Assembly (NCBI GenBank): GCA_964531645.1
Contig: CAZHEF010000005.1
Coordinates: 1 to 64,000 of the forward strand
Origin: JBBIMS01 sp964531645
Lineage (GTDB): Bacteria > Acidobacteriota > Aminicenantia > JBFLYD01 > JBBIMS01
Direction: 5' to 3'
Length of the DNA stretch: 64,000 nucleotides
Shown here: positions 1-8,369 of the stretch, piece by piece
Numbering within the stretch: position 1 is the first letter of the stretch
How the letters are laid out: every line of letters begins with the position of its first letter
Translations under genes and position numbers: made by a program
The notes under the pieces: model-generated
What the model saw: only the letters and a program-made list of their open reading frames with translations
The model's database searches: none
Told to the model about the DNA's origin: nothing

Positions 1-35
1 GGAAGATACATAAAGAATGTCTGAGAGGATAATAT

Positions 36-461
36 ATGCATTGGTTATATACAATTGAAACCTTTGTTAAAAAGAAGTACCATAATATCAGTCATCTCAA
101 AGAGTTTGGGGTAATTTTTGTCATCCCTGTTTTTTTGAACGTCCCCGGCGAAATTTTGAGAATGGTTTCTTTGATAAAACATTATTACTATGAAGTTAAA
201 TTTTATTCTGATATATTCCGGAATTTTGCTAAAGAGCCGGATTTTAGCCAGAAACTAATTTTAACGCTCAAAGGCGATTTATTAAATGAGCATTTACCAG
301 AATCAGATCAGCCGCAATGGATGATTATCCAGCAGTATTTGGCAAAAATTAATGAGAATGACTGGCGGCTTTTTGAGCCCCACGTTAATCCCGAGGCCAT
401 TAAAAAATCAAGTTATTATTTTAACTATTATTGCCTTCCTTTTGTTTCAAATTTTTGTTGA
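36..461 (+). CDS. Hypothetical protein, possibly a degraded gene
   Basis: An open frame of 141 codons beginning at ATG 36. I do not recognise its family. The first half is hydrophobic and aromatic-rich; the second half reads like a real soluble protein, with an acidic stretch around residues 88-120 containing NENDWRLFEPHVNPEA. The last 20 residues are low-complexity Tyr/Phe-rich and look like read-through into unrelated sequence, so the natural 3' end has probably been lost. It lies directly upstream of an IS91-type transposase remnant and may be part of the same damaged mobile segment. There is no clear ribosome binding site. Confidence 0.3.
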   Translation: MHWLYTIETFVKKKYHNISHLKEFGVIFVIPVFLNVPGEILRMVSLIKHYYYEVKFYSDIFRNFAKEPDFSQKLILTLKGDLLNEHLPESDQPQWMIIQQYLAKINENDWRLFEPHVNPEAIKKSSYYFNYYCLPFVSNFC

Positions 462-498
462 ATACGTTGTTTTTTGCACCCTTGTCATTCTTTCTAAA

Positions 499-786
499 CC
501 AATCGACGCCTGGCTGGGCAATCGAAAAATACATGATCCGTCCGCTTTTGTCCCTGGAAGCCTCTCCTTCGATGAACACCCAGGCCAGGTCTGCTACCAG
601 TATGGGAAAGAGAGCCAAGAGATGGAGGGGATGGATTACCTGGGGTTTATCGTCAGAGTCACCTCCCATATACCCGATAAAGGACAAGTCACGGTCCGTT
701 ATTACGGTTTTTCAAATTAAAAGCGATCTGGAGATTGGAATTCGACCATTATGAAGAAGTGCCGAAAAACATTGCCGAGCAGATAA
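499..786 (+). pseudogene. IS91-family transposase remnant (C-terminal part)
   Basis: Frame 1 encodes a segment ending in TSHIPDKGQVTVRYYGFSN, which matches the conserved HIPDKG...VRYYG..SN block of IS91/IS801-type Y2 transposases. An in-frame TAA at 718-720 interrupts the block, and the frame then continues with KRSGDW, the normal continuation of this motif, before another stop at 784. The catalytic HUH/Tyr N-terminal part is absent. I read this as a dead transposase fragment marking an old insertion. Where the similarity begins on the 5' side is uncertain. Confidence 0.6.
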
Positions 787-844
787 TTGCTGGCAAGAGA
801 TAGTTTTAAAATTGCATCATATAAAGATCTATATGAAATTATAT

Positions 845-1213
845 TCATTGCATCACCTTAGATTCTACATGAAATTCTCTTTCCTCCGCCTTCATCTTCC
901 CTATCGCCTCCAATGCCTTTTTCACCTCTTCATCATAGATCCTCTTACGCTTCCTCTTTATCTTCACAATCTCTCCAACAAAAATTATGTTCTCTTTGCT
1001 CTTTCTATGCATCACAACCTTTCTTCCGTAGTTTCTAAGAAGCCACGAGGCATAGAAACGGTTGTAGCCTGTGAGATTGATGAACTCTTCGATGACCTTT
1101 ATCTTCTCTGCCTTTTGATACCTTAGGCAGTAAAAATTTGGAATAGAATTTCTCAAGATGCAACGAATGGATTTCATATAGAAAATTAGTGATGCAATTC
1201 GCTCGCTTGACAA
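845..1213 (-). pseudogene. Integrase-type transposase, truncated N-terminal fragment
   Basis: The product contains KVIEEFINLTGYNRFYASWL, then LLRNYGRK and, after a short basic linker, RIYDEEVKKALEAI. This is the usual N-terminal HTH arrangement of ISNCY/IS481-like transposases (E-F-x-x-L-T-G-Y-x-R-x-Y-A-x-x-L-L, then R-x-I-Y-D-E-x-V). It ends after about 120 residues, before any DDE catalytic core, and the tail is unrelated sequence. It is a non-functional fragment facing the IS91-type remnant. The family assignment rests on motif recognition only. Confidence 0.6.
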
Positions 1214-1347
1214 TAAAATGATTTTTGATAAAATATAAAACTTAAAATGAGATTGGAATTTTTAGCAGAAAAAATAAGTAAGCTTGAACTCATAAAAATT
1301 TTCCCCTCTAAAATTATTGAAATAACCACCTCTATGATAATGTGTTG

Positions 1348-1419
1348 CCGGGCACAGGGCTCAAGAATTAAGCTCCTGTAGCTCGGTCGTTCCCTCAATA
1401 TTAAAATCCCTGTGCTCGG
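1348..1419 (+). promoter_or_regulatory. Long stem-loop in the leader of the homocysteine operon
   Basis: CCGGGCACAGGG (1348-1359) and CCCTGTGCTCGG (1408-1419) form a 12-bp stem with a single G-U wobble around a 48-nt loop. The loop itself holds an AGCT...AGCT inverted pair. The stem is far more GC-rich than its surroundings and ends 50 nt before the ATG of the DUF39 gene. No U-tract follows, so it is not a simple terminator. It could be a cis-regulatory RNA for the operon or a leftover end of the neighbouring transposon; I do not recognise a known riboswitch class. Confidence 0.4.
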
Positions 1420-1468
1420 TTAATTCTTTAAAAGAAAAAACCATTTCTTCATCTTTAAGGAGGTTTTT

Positions 1469-2821
1469 ATGAAGACAAAAACAATAGAAGAAATAAATGA
1501 AAGGATAAAAAAGGGTAGAGTAGTTGTTCTAACTGCAGATGAAATGAAAAAAATTGTAAAGGAAATAGGAGAAAGGAGAGCTTTTAAAGAAGTGGATGTT
1601 GTAACAACGGCAACTTTTGGCGCCATGTGTTCTTCAGGAGTTTTTCTAAATTTTGGGCACTCTGAGCCTCCAATAAAAATGACAAAGGTATGGCTGAACG
1701 ATGTCCCTGCATACACTGGAATTGCTGCAGTTGATGCTTATATTGGAGCTACAGAACCATCGGAAAAATTTCACTATAAGTATGGCGGAGCCCATGTAAT
1801 AGAGGATCTTGTAAGGGGAAGGGAAATAAATTTAAGGGCTGAAGCTTACGGAACCGATTGTTATCCAAGAAAAAGTATAGAAACAGTAATAACCCTTGGT
1901 GAAATTAATCAAGCAATAATGATGAATCCCAGGAATTCATACCAGAGATATAATGCAGGAACAAATTCAAGCGAAAGAACCCTTTACACATACATGGGAA
2001 AGCTTTTTCCTGAAATGGGAAATGTAACATTTTCAGGCTCAGGGGAACTCTCTCCACTGATGAATGACCCTGATTTTGAGACAATTGGTATTGGGACAAG
2101 AATATTTTTGTGCGGCTCTGTGGGATATGTCGTAGGTAACGGAACCCAGCATTCTCCTGAGACAGGCTTTGGAACTCTTATGGTTAAAGGAGATTTGAAA
2201 GATATGTCTCCTGAATTTTTGAGAGCTGCAGTTTTTGAAGGATATGGATGCACTCTTTATGTGGGGATAGGAATTCCAATCCCAATTTTGAATGAAGGAC
2301 TTGCAAAAAAAACAGGTATTTCTGATAGTGAGATTTTTACCAATATTGTTGATTATGGAATTTCTTCAAGAAACAGACTTTTAATAAAGCGTGTAAACTA
2401 TGAAGAATTAAAGTCAGGATATGTCGAAATAAATGGAAAAAGAGTGAAGGCTTCCCCGCTTTCAAGCATTTATATGGCTAAAAAAATAGCATTGATTTTA
2501 AAAAATAAAATCCAGAAGGGAGAATTTCTCCTTGCAAAACCCGTTGAAAGGCTTTCTCTTAAAGGCTCTACCAGACCATTAATTGAGAGTTCAGGGAAAG
2601 CAGAGATTTTTTTAAGAAAAGAACCTAAAATCCCTGAGAATAGAAATATTATCAGAGATGGGTCTCTATGCATACATTGTGGCCATTGTCTTTCCATCTG
2701 TCCCCTCGATGTCTTCTCAAAGGATGAAAGCGGAAGAATAGATTTGGATTATGAGGCATGCACCGCTTGTGGTATATGCGTGGATGCGTGTCCGACAAAG
2801 GCTTTGAATGTGAGACAATAG
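1469..2821 (+). CDS. Homocysteine biosynthesis protein (DUF39/HcyBio) with C-terminal 2[4Fe-4S] ferredoxin
   Basis: This is a COG1900/DUF39 protein, the family that forms homocysteine from aspartate semialdehyde and sulfide in methanogens and other anaerobes, bypassing O-acylhomoserine. Residues 1 to about 370 are the DUF39 domain. Cys54 (GAMCSSG) and Cys131 (YGTDCYPRK) fall where, from memory, the methanogen enzymes carry their reactive cysteines. Residues 401-441 hold two CxxCxxCxxxCP clusters (Cys401/404/407/411 and 431/434/437/441). In many genomes a ferredoxin-like partner is a separate gene; here the ferredoxin is fused and no NIL domain is present. The start is set by AAGGAGG at 1457-1463. 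UPF0280, asd and aspartate kinase follow at once. Confidence 0.88.
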   Translation: MKTKTIEEINERIKKGRVVVLTADEMKKIVKEIGERRAFKEVDVVTTATFGAMCSSGVFLNFGHSEPPIKMTKVWLNDVPAYTGIAAVDAYIGATEPSEKFHYKYGGAHVIEDLVRGREINLRAEAYGTDCYPRKSIETVITLGEINQAIMMNPRNSYQRYNAGTNSSERTLYTYMGKLFPEMGNVTFSGSGELSPLMNDPDFETIGIGTRIFLCGSVGYVVGNGTQHSPETGFGTLMVKGDLKDMSPEFLRAAVFEGYGCTLYVGIGIPIPILNEGLAKKTGISDSEIFTNIVDYGISSRNRLLIKRVNYEELKSGYVEINGKRVKASPLSSIYMAKKIALILKNKIQKGEFLLAKPVERLSLKGSTRPLIESSGKAEIFLRKEPKIPENRNIIRDGSLCIHCGHCLSICPLDVFSKDESGRIDLDYEACTACGICVDACPTKALNVRQ

Positions 2822-2822
2822 A

Positions 2823-3539
2823 ATGGAGTTAAAAAAACATAGATTGAGAATAAAAGAAACAGTGGCAACAATAATTGCGGAAGAAAAGTTTATTCCTATT
2901 GCTGAAATAGAGGTTATTCGACAGAGAGAGATTCTTGATAATTACATTTCAAAAAACCCTGATTTTCTTTACTCTCTTGAACCTTTTTTAGTCTCAGAGG
3001 ACTCACCTGAGATTGTTAAAAAAATGGCGAAAGCATCTTTCAAAGCTGGGGTAGGTCCTATGGCTTCAATAGCAGGAGCAATTTCATATTTCGCAGTCAG
3101 AGAAATGATTAAAAGAGGAGCAAGGCATGTAATTTTTGAAAATGGTGGGGACATTGCTATGTCCATTAGTAAACCCGTGATAGTGGGAATTTATTCAGGG
3201 GAAAGGATAAAAAATCTTGCTTTAAAGTTCAGACCAAGGGAATCGATAATTGGAGTCTGCACATCTTCTGGCAAAATGGGTCACTCTCTTAGTTTTGGAA
3301 AAGCGGACTCAGTCACTGTAATCTCGGAAGACCCAGTCCTTGCAGATGCTTTTGCTACTGCCCTCTGTAACTCGATAAAGGAAGAAAATTCAGATAGAAT
3401 TAGGGATTCCATAAACAAATTTCTTATTCAAGGGATTGAAGGAGTAATTGTAGTTATAGGTGATTTAGTTGGATTGGGAGGTAATCTTCCAGAGATTGTA
3501 AGGACTCCCATTCCTTACGAATTGATAACAATAAAATAG
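2823..3539 (+). CDS. UPF0280 (COG2122) family protein, sulfide/homocysteine pathway partner
   Basis: 238 residues, matching UPF0280, an ApbE-like fold family. The recognisable core is GPMASIAGAIS (about residues 78-88), ENGGDIAM (about 105-112) and GVCTSSGKMGHSLSFGKADS, the equivalent of the ApbE substrate/flavin region. COG2122 proteins have been linked genetically to efficient sulfide assimilation in methanogens and commonly sit beside DUF39 genes. The biochemical role is still unsettled. The gene starts 1 nt after the stop of the DUF39 gene, so translational coupling is likely. Confidence 0.8.
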   Translation: MELKKHRLRIKETVATIIAEEKFIPIAEIEVIRQREILDNYISKNPDFLYSLEPFLVSEDSPEIVKKMAKASFKAGVGPMASIAGAISYFAVREMIKRGARHVIFENGGDIAMSISKPVIVGIYSGERIKNLALKFRPRESIIGVCTSSGKMGHSLSFGKADSVTVISEDPVLADAFATALCNSIKEENSDRIRDSINKFLIQGIEGVIVVIGDLVGLGGNLPEIVRTPIPYELITIK

Positions 3540-3550
3540 GAGGTAATTAT

Positions 3551-4618
3551 ATGGACAAGATTCCATGTGCTATACTTGGTTGCACTGGATTGGTCGGACA
3601 ATACTTTATCAAATTTTTAGCTAATCATCCAATTTTTGAAATCAAAGTTCTCACAGCTTCAGAGAGATCAGCAAAGAAAAAGTTTGGAGAGTCTGTTAAA
3701 TGGATGGGAGATGGAAATATTCCAGAAAAAATCAGAAATATGGAGATCAAGTTTACTTTAGAAAAAAATATTTTAAACTCTGAAGCAAAAATCATCTTTT
3801 CAACTCTTCCCTCATCTGTTGCGGGTTCTCTGGAAGAAAGTTTGAGAAGGAAGGGACTCGCCATATTTTCCAATTCGAGTTCTCACAGAATGGATTTCAA
3901 TGTTCCCATTTTAATTCCTGAAATAAATCCCGATCACCTTCAACTTGCAGAAATTCAGAAAAAGAAATTTGGAGGGTTCATAATAACAAATTCTAACTGC
4001 ACAACATCAGGTCTTGCCCTTGCTTTAAAGCCTTTGTTAAATTTCGGTATAAAAAGAGTTTTTATGAGTTCATACCAGTCAATTTCTGGTGCAGGAAGAA
4101 GAGGACTTCCATCCATAGATATTTTAGGAAATGCTATTCCTTTTATAAAAGAAGAGGAAGAAAAGGTGGAAAAGGAAACAAAAAAAATCCTCGGAAAGTT
4201 AAAAGAAGATGTTATTGAAAATTTTGAGATTGAAATAATTGTTAATTGTTGCAGAGTTCCTGTGAGAGTTGGGCATCTTGAAAGTGTGATGGTTGAGCTG
4301 GAAGAAGATATCTCTTTAAAGGAAATAAATGAGATATTTGATAACTTCAAAGGGGAGCCTCAAAGATTAAAACTTCCTACAGCACCAGAGAAACCTCTGA
4401 TTGTCAGGTTTGAGGAGGACAGGCCTCAGCCAGAAATTGATTCTGATTCTGGAGTTCCAGAAAGGGCAAAGGGGATGGCTGTAAGCATTGGAAGGATAAG
4501 GAAAAAAGGAAAATTTTTGTTTTTTTTTCTTCTTGTGAACAATTTGATAAGAGGCGCAGCAGGAGGAAGTATTCTCAATGCTGAGTTTGCCTATTATAGA
4601 GGAATTATAGGGAGGTGA
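3551..4618 (+). CDS. asd: Aspartate-semialdehyde dehydrogenase (archaeal/fungal type)
   Basis: Catalyses NADPH-dependent reduction of aspartyl phosphate to aspartate semialdehyde. The N-terminal Rossmann motif is ILGCTGLVGQ (residues 8-17). The catalytic cysteine is Cys150 in NSNCTTSG, and the acid/base histidine is likely His242 in RVGHLESV. Length (355) and motif spelling fit the archaeal/fungal subgroup rather than the E. coli type. AGGAGG precedes the ATG. Its stop overlaps the Shine-Dalgarno of the next gene. In this operon its product is presumably the direct substrate of the DUF39 enzyme as well as the precursor of lysine and threonine. Confidence 0.93.
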   Translation: MDKIPCAILGCTGLVGQYFIKFLANHPIFEIKVLTASERSAKKKFGESVKWMGDGNIPEKIRNMEIKFTLEKNILNSEAKIIFSTLPSSVAGSLEESLRRKGLAIFSNSSSHRMDFNVPILIPEINPDHLQLAEIQKKKFGGFIITNSNCTTSGLALALKPLLNFGIKRVFMSSYQSISGAGRRGLPSIDILGNAIPFIKEEEEKVEKETKKILGKLKEDVIENFEIEIIVNCCRVPVRVGHLESVMVELEEDISLKEINEIFDNFKGEPQRLKLPTAPEKPLIVRFEEDRPQPEIDSDSGVPERAKGMAVSIGRIRKKGKFLFFFLLVNNLIRGAAGGSILNAEFAYYRGIIGR

Positions 4619-4620
4619 AA

Positions 4621-5994
4621 ATGAAAGTAATGAAATTTGGCGGTGGATGCTTGAAGAAAGAAGAAGATTTTATTAATATCTCCAGAATAATCAAATCTGA
4701 AAAAAACAAAATAGTAATTGTTGTCTCTGCAATTTATGGAATGACAGATTTAATAATAGAAGCCATTAAAAAAGCTTTGATATCAGAAAGGGAGATTGAC
4801 AAAATAGTCGAGAGAATAAAAGAAGTTCATTTTGAAATTTGCGAGAAAGGAATATTTAATGAGGAGATAAAAATCTGGTTAAGAAGGGAAATTGGCTCGA
4901 GAGTGGAAAAATTAAGAAAAAATCTTTACGGAATTTGCTATACCTATGAAATATCTGATTCTCTAAGAGCACTAATTCTCAGTTATGGGGAAAGATTTTC
5001 TGCCTTTTTACTTGCAGCTTTTCTTAGGAGTGAAGGGATTCCAGCAGAACCATTTGAATCAGATAAAATAAGAATTGTAACCGATGAGTCCTTTGACAGT
5101 GCCACAGCAAATCTTTCAAAAACTGAAAAAAATCTTAGAGCAAACATTATCCCTTTTCTGGAAAAGGGAATTGTTCCTGTTATAACAGGATATTTTGGAT
5201 GCACTCCTTCTGGTAAAATAAGTTTATTTGGAAGGAATGGCTCGGATTATTCAGCATCTGTAATTGCTCATGTCCTTGATGCATCCTTCCTTGAAATATG
5301 GAAAGATGTGAATGGGTTTATGAGTGCAGATCCAAAAATTGTCAAGAATGCAAGAACTCTTGAAAGACTTTCCTACAATGAGGCTGCCGAACTTTCCTAT
5401 TTTGGAGCGAAAATTCTCCATCCAAGAACTGTTGAGCCAATATCAGCTAAAAAGATTCCATTATTTGTAAAGAATATGAAGGAACCTGAGAAAGTCGGGA
5501 GCATTATAACCTGTGAAAGGGAGCAAACAGAAAATATTATAAAAAGCGTGACATACAACAGACAGATTTCAATTTTGAGAATTCAGGGTGCAGGAGTTGG
5601 TTATAAACCTGGAATTATTTCTGAGATTGGAAAGAGGCTTTCAGAAAAAAAGATAAATATTTACTCAATTATCACATCCCAGACATGCATAAATCTGATA
5701 ATTGACAGAAATGATTCTGAAGAAAGTTTGAAATGTCTTAAATCTCTTGAAGGTGGAGTGATAGAAAAAATTGAAAAAATGGAGGATATGGCCCTTATTG
5801 CAGTTGTAGGGGAGGGTATAGCTAAAAAGGAAGGTATTGCAGGAAAAGTTTTTTCAGCGGTGGCAAGGGAAGGTGTTAATATTGAAATGATCTCAGGAGG
5901 AGCTTCAGATGTAGCTTATTACTTTATCATAAAAGAAAACCATGTAGAAAAAGTAATCAATGCAGTCCATTCAGAATTTTTTGGAATTGAGTAA
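4621..5994 (+). CDS. lysC: Aspartate kinase, monofunctional, with C-terminal ACT domains
   Basis: Phosphorylates aspartate, the first step toward aspartate semialdehyde. The N-terminal kinase domain opens with VMKFGGGCLKKEEDF, where most homologues have KFGGTSV. Conserved kinase segments include SYGERFSAFLLA, TGYFGCTPSGKISLFGRNGSDYSA and WKDVNGFMSADPKIV. About residues 315-457 form two ACT-like regulatory repeats, so feedback control is likely. I chose ATG 4621 over the GTG at 4615 because GGGAGG (4610-4615) is then correctly spaced. The Thr-to-Gly/Cys change in the first kinase motif is unusual but sits in an otherwise intact enzyme. Confidence 0.92.
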   Translation: MKVMKFGGGCLKKEEDFINISRIIKSEKNKIVIVVSAIYGMTDLIIEAIKKALISEREIDKIVERIKEVHFEICEKGIFNEEIKIWLRREIGSRVEKLRKNLYGICYTYEISDSLRALILSYGERFSAFLLAAFLRSEGIPAEPFESDKIRIVTDESFDSATANLSKTEKNLRANIIPFLEKGIVPVITGYFGCTPSGKISLFGRNGSDYSASVIAHVLDASFLEIWKDVNGFMSADPKIVKNARTLERLSYNEAAELSYFGAKILHPRTVEPISAKKIPLFVKNMKEPEKVGSIITCEREQTENIIKSVTYNRQISILRIQGAGVGYKPGIISEIGKRLSEKKINIYSIITSQTCINLIIDRNDSEESLKCLKSLEGGVIEKIEKMEDMALIAVVGEGIAKKEGIAGKVFSAVAREGVNIEMISGGASDVAYYFIIKENHVEKVINAVHSEFFGIE

Positions 5995-6057
5995 ATTTTG
6001 ACTTTTTTTGGAGGGATTGGTATAGCTAAATAATGAAAAATTTGTGAGGAGAAGATT

Positions 6058-7413
6058 ATGTGGAGAGCAAAGAGTCTATTAGCTTTTTTTATTCTTATCG
6101 TCTTAATTGGTTCCATCTCTGGAAAAAATCCTGAGGAAAAATTTATTCCACCGTTAAGAAAGCAGGCTGAAATCCAGCAAGAATGGTTAAAAATAAGACT
6201 TGAAAGGGTACTTCCAATTTTGATGAGAAGATATGGAGTTTCAATGTGGCTTGTTATTTGCAGAGAGTATAACGAAGATCCTATATTCTTTTCTCTTGTT
6301 TCTCCAAATACTTTTTCTGCAAGGAGAAGGACTATTCTTGTTTTCTTTGACAGAGGTCCTGAAAGAGGCGTTGAATGTCTTGCCCTTGGAGGTGGTTCCC
6401 ACGGAGGTCTTTATAAGGTATATAGAGATCCTGAGAATGAAAGAAAAGAATTATGGGGAGAGAGTCAATGGATTCTTCTTAAAAAAGTTATTGAAGAAAG
6501 GAATCCATCAACAATTGCGATAAATATTTCGAGAACGCACGCTTTCTCTGATGGGCTCTCAGCGGGAGAGTGGGAAGCTCTTCAGGATATCCTTGGAGAA
6601 AATTGGTTAAAAAGGTTTGTAAGGGCTGAACTCCTTCCTATTGAATATTTATCAACAAGAATTCCTGAAATGGAGCCTTACTATACCGATTTAATGAAAG
6701 TTGCCCACTCCTTAATTAAGAGAGCTTTTTCATCTGAAGTTATAGAACCAGGTAAGACAACAAATATTGATATCGTTTGGTGGCTCAGAGAAAAGGCAAA
6801 GGAACTGGGAGTTAAGGTCTGGTTTCAACCTTCTGTGACAGTCCAGAGAAAAGGCGTGAAGAGGGAAGATTTTCTTTCAGAATCAAGGGAAATTGTTATT
6901 CAGAAAGGTGATCTACTCCATGTTGATTTTGGAATTTCAGCAATGGGACTTCACACCGATACCCAGCATATGGCTTATGTTCTTAAAGAAGATGAAAATT
7001 CAGTTCCAGAAGGCATAAAGAAGGCTCTTGCAATTAGTAACAGACTTCAGGACATTGTAATGGAAAGAATAAAACCAGGAATAACAGGAAATGAAGTCCT
7101 TGAAGATTCTCTTGAAGCCATGAAGAGAGAGAAAATTAATGGCTCCATATACTGTCATACAGTTGGAGATCATGGACATGGAGCTGGTCCAATAATTGGT
7201 CTATGGGACAGGCAGGAAAGAATCCCGGGAAAAGGAGATCTTCTAATCCTTCCCAGTACATGGTTTTCAATTGAACTCTCTATATCTACCACTGTTCCAG
7301 AATGGAGTAATCAGGAAGTCTGGATTGGTCAGGAAGAGGATGCAATACTTGATTCTGAGGGAAAAATTAAGTGGGTTCTTGGAAGACAGAGTGAATTTCA
7401 TATAATAAAATAA
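6058..7413 (+). CDS. Secreted M24 family metallohydrolase (creatinase/aminopeptidase P fold)
   Basis: 451 residues with a Sec-type signal (residues 1-22, ending GSISG). The N-terminal half is creatinase-N-like. The C-terminal half is the pita-bread M24 domain with candidate metal ligands in HVDFGISAMGLHTDTQHM (two Asp), HTVGDHGHGAG (His), FSIELSIS and the following EEDA (Glu). It is probably periplasmic and acts on proline-containing peptides or a related amidated substrate, though M24 also includes non-peptidases. GAGGAG precedes the ATG. It lies 63 nt after lysC and is probably a separate unit because it has no metabolic link to that operon. Confidence 0.82.
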   Translation: MWRAKSLLAFFILIVLIGSISGKNPEEKFIPPLRKQAEIQQEWLKIRLERVLPILMRRYGVSMWLVICREYNEDPIFFSLVSPNTFSARRRTILVFFDRGPERGVECLALGGGSHGGLYKVYRDPENERKELWGESQWILLKKVIEERNPSTIAINISRTHAFSDGLSAGEWEALQDILGENWLKRFVRAELLPIEYLSTRIPEMEPYYTDLMKVAHSLIKRAFSSEVIEPGKTTNIDIVWWLREKAKELGVKVWFQPSVTVQRKGVKREDFLSESREIVIQKGDLLHVDFGISAMGLHTDTQHMAYVLKEDENSVPEGIKKALAISNRLQDIVMERIKPGITGNEVLEDSLEAMKREKINGSIYCHTVGDHGHGAGPIIGLWDRQERIPGKGDLLILPSTWFSIELSISTTVPEWSNQEVWIGQEEDAILDSEGKIKWVLGRQSEFHIIK

Positions 7414-7777
7414 ATTTAGGTGTTCAAGAATGAACAGGTTACTTTCTGAGGTTAAAGTAGATTTAGTTAATTCAACTTCTCTTTTCTGGAGAAATCCTAA
7501 ATTCAAAACACTAATCTCTAAACAAATTCTAAATCACAATTCTCAAATTTTAAATAGTTTGAGATTTGGATTATTGGAATTTTGGAATTGTTTAGGACTT
7601 AGTATTTTGGATTTAGCCCAGCACTTTTACTCATTGGAAAACCAAAATGATTGAATGTCCATAAGCTAAAAAGTGCTGGGTAAGACTGGAGGTAAAGGAT
7701 TTTACCATGAGCTTGGAGATTTTGGGGATTAGAAACAAAATTTTTGAACAGCCTAACAAATTTTTACGGAGGTAAAA
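7414..7777. other. Gene-free stretch with low-complexity repeats
   Basis: No convincing gene is present. Roughly 7500-7620 consists of quasi-repetitive text built from AATTCTAAAT, TTTGGAATT and GATTTGGATT units, similar in character to the spacers near 43.4, 61.5 and 63.6 kb. A perfect inverted repeat lies at its 3' side (separate entry). GGAGG at about 7768 serves the next gene. I see no clear promoter. Confidence 0.6.
7617..7680. repeat. Perfect 12-bp inverted repeat with 40-nt loop
   Basis: CCCAGCACTTTT (7617-7628) and AAAAGTGCTGGG (7669-7680) are exact reverse complements. The hairpin is not followed by a T-run, so a terminator is unlikely. It could be the end pair of a very small non-autonomous element or a transcript-stabilising structure upstream of the cyclophilin gene. 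Confidence 0.5.
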
Positions 7778-8362
7778 GTGAATATTTTATTAGTCTTTTT
7801 GACTTCCTTTTCTGTCGTATTTCTTTTTGCAGGTGAAAAGTCAAAGGATCAAAACCCTATAGCTATAATAGTCTTGGAAGATGGTAACGAAATAGTTATA
7901 GAGCTTTATCCCGACAAAGCTCCCAACACTGTGAACAATTTCATTTACCTGGCAAAAAGTGGATTTTACAATGGGGTTATTTTTCACAGAGTCATACCTG
8001 GTTTTGTAATTCAAGGAGGGGACCCTCTTGGAACTGGGGAAGGAGGACCATCTTACAGCATAAAAGGAGAATTTAATGACATTCCTTTTGGAGAAGGGAT
8101 TGTGGGAATGGCGAGGACACCCAATCCTGATAGTGCAGGAAGCCAGTTTTTCATTACTCTCGGTAGAGCAAAACATCTCGATGGAAAATACAGCGCGTTT
8201 GGAAAGGTTATAAAAGGAATGGAGATTGCCCACAAAATAGCCTCCCTGCCAAGGGATAGCAAAGACAAACCTTTTAATCCCCCTGTTATAAAGACTATAA
8301 AGCTGGACTTGAAAGGAAAAGATTATCCAGAGCCAGAAAAGATTATTCCTCAGGTTAAATAA
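7778..8362 (+). CDS. Exported cyclophilin-type peptidyl-prolyl isomerase
   Basis: Cis-trans isomerase of X-Pro bonds, probably folding exported proteins. Residues 1-17 form a hydrophobic signal ending LFAG. The cyclophilin core shows FHRVIPGFVIQGGDP (catalytic Arg), GMARTPNPDSAGSQFFITL and HLDGKYSAFGKV. At 194 residues it is a single-domain enzyme with a short C-terminal extension. GTG 7778 is chosen because GGAGG sits just upstream and the signal peptide then begins at residue 1. It converges with rdgB, with only 7 nt between the two stop codons. Confidence 0.92.
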   Translation: MNILLVFLTSFSVVFLFAGEKSKDQNPIAIIVLEDGNEIVIELYPDKAPNTVNNFIYLAKSGFYNGVIFHRVIPGFVIQGGDPLGTGEGGPSYSIKGEFNDIPFGEGIVGMARTPNPDSAGSQFFITLGRAKHLDGKYSAFGKVIKGMEIAHKIASLPRDSKDKPFNPPVIKTIKLDLKGKDYPEPEKIIPQVK

Positions 8363-8369
8363 GAAGGGC

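Noticed and set aside
421..687. Minus-strand frame of 88 codons opposite the IS91 remnant
   Set aside because: It is the antisense of the recognisable transposase block; no ribosome binding site or family match.
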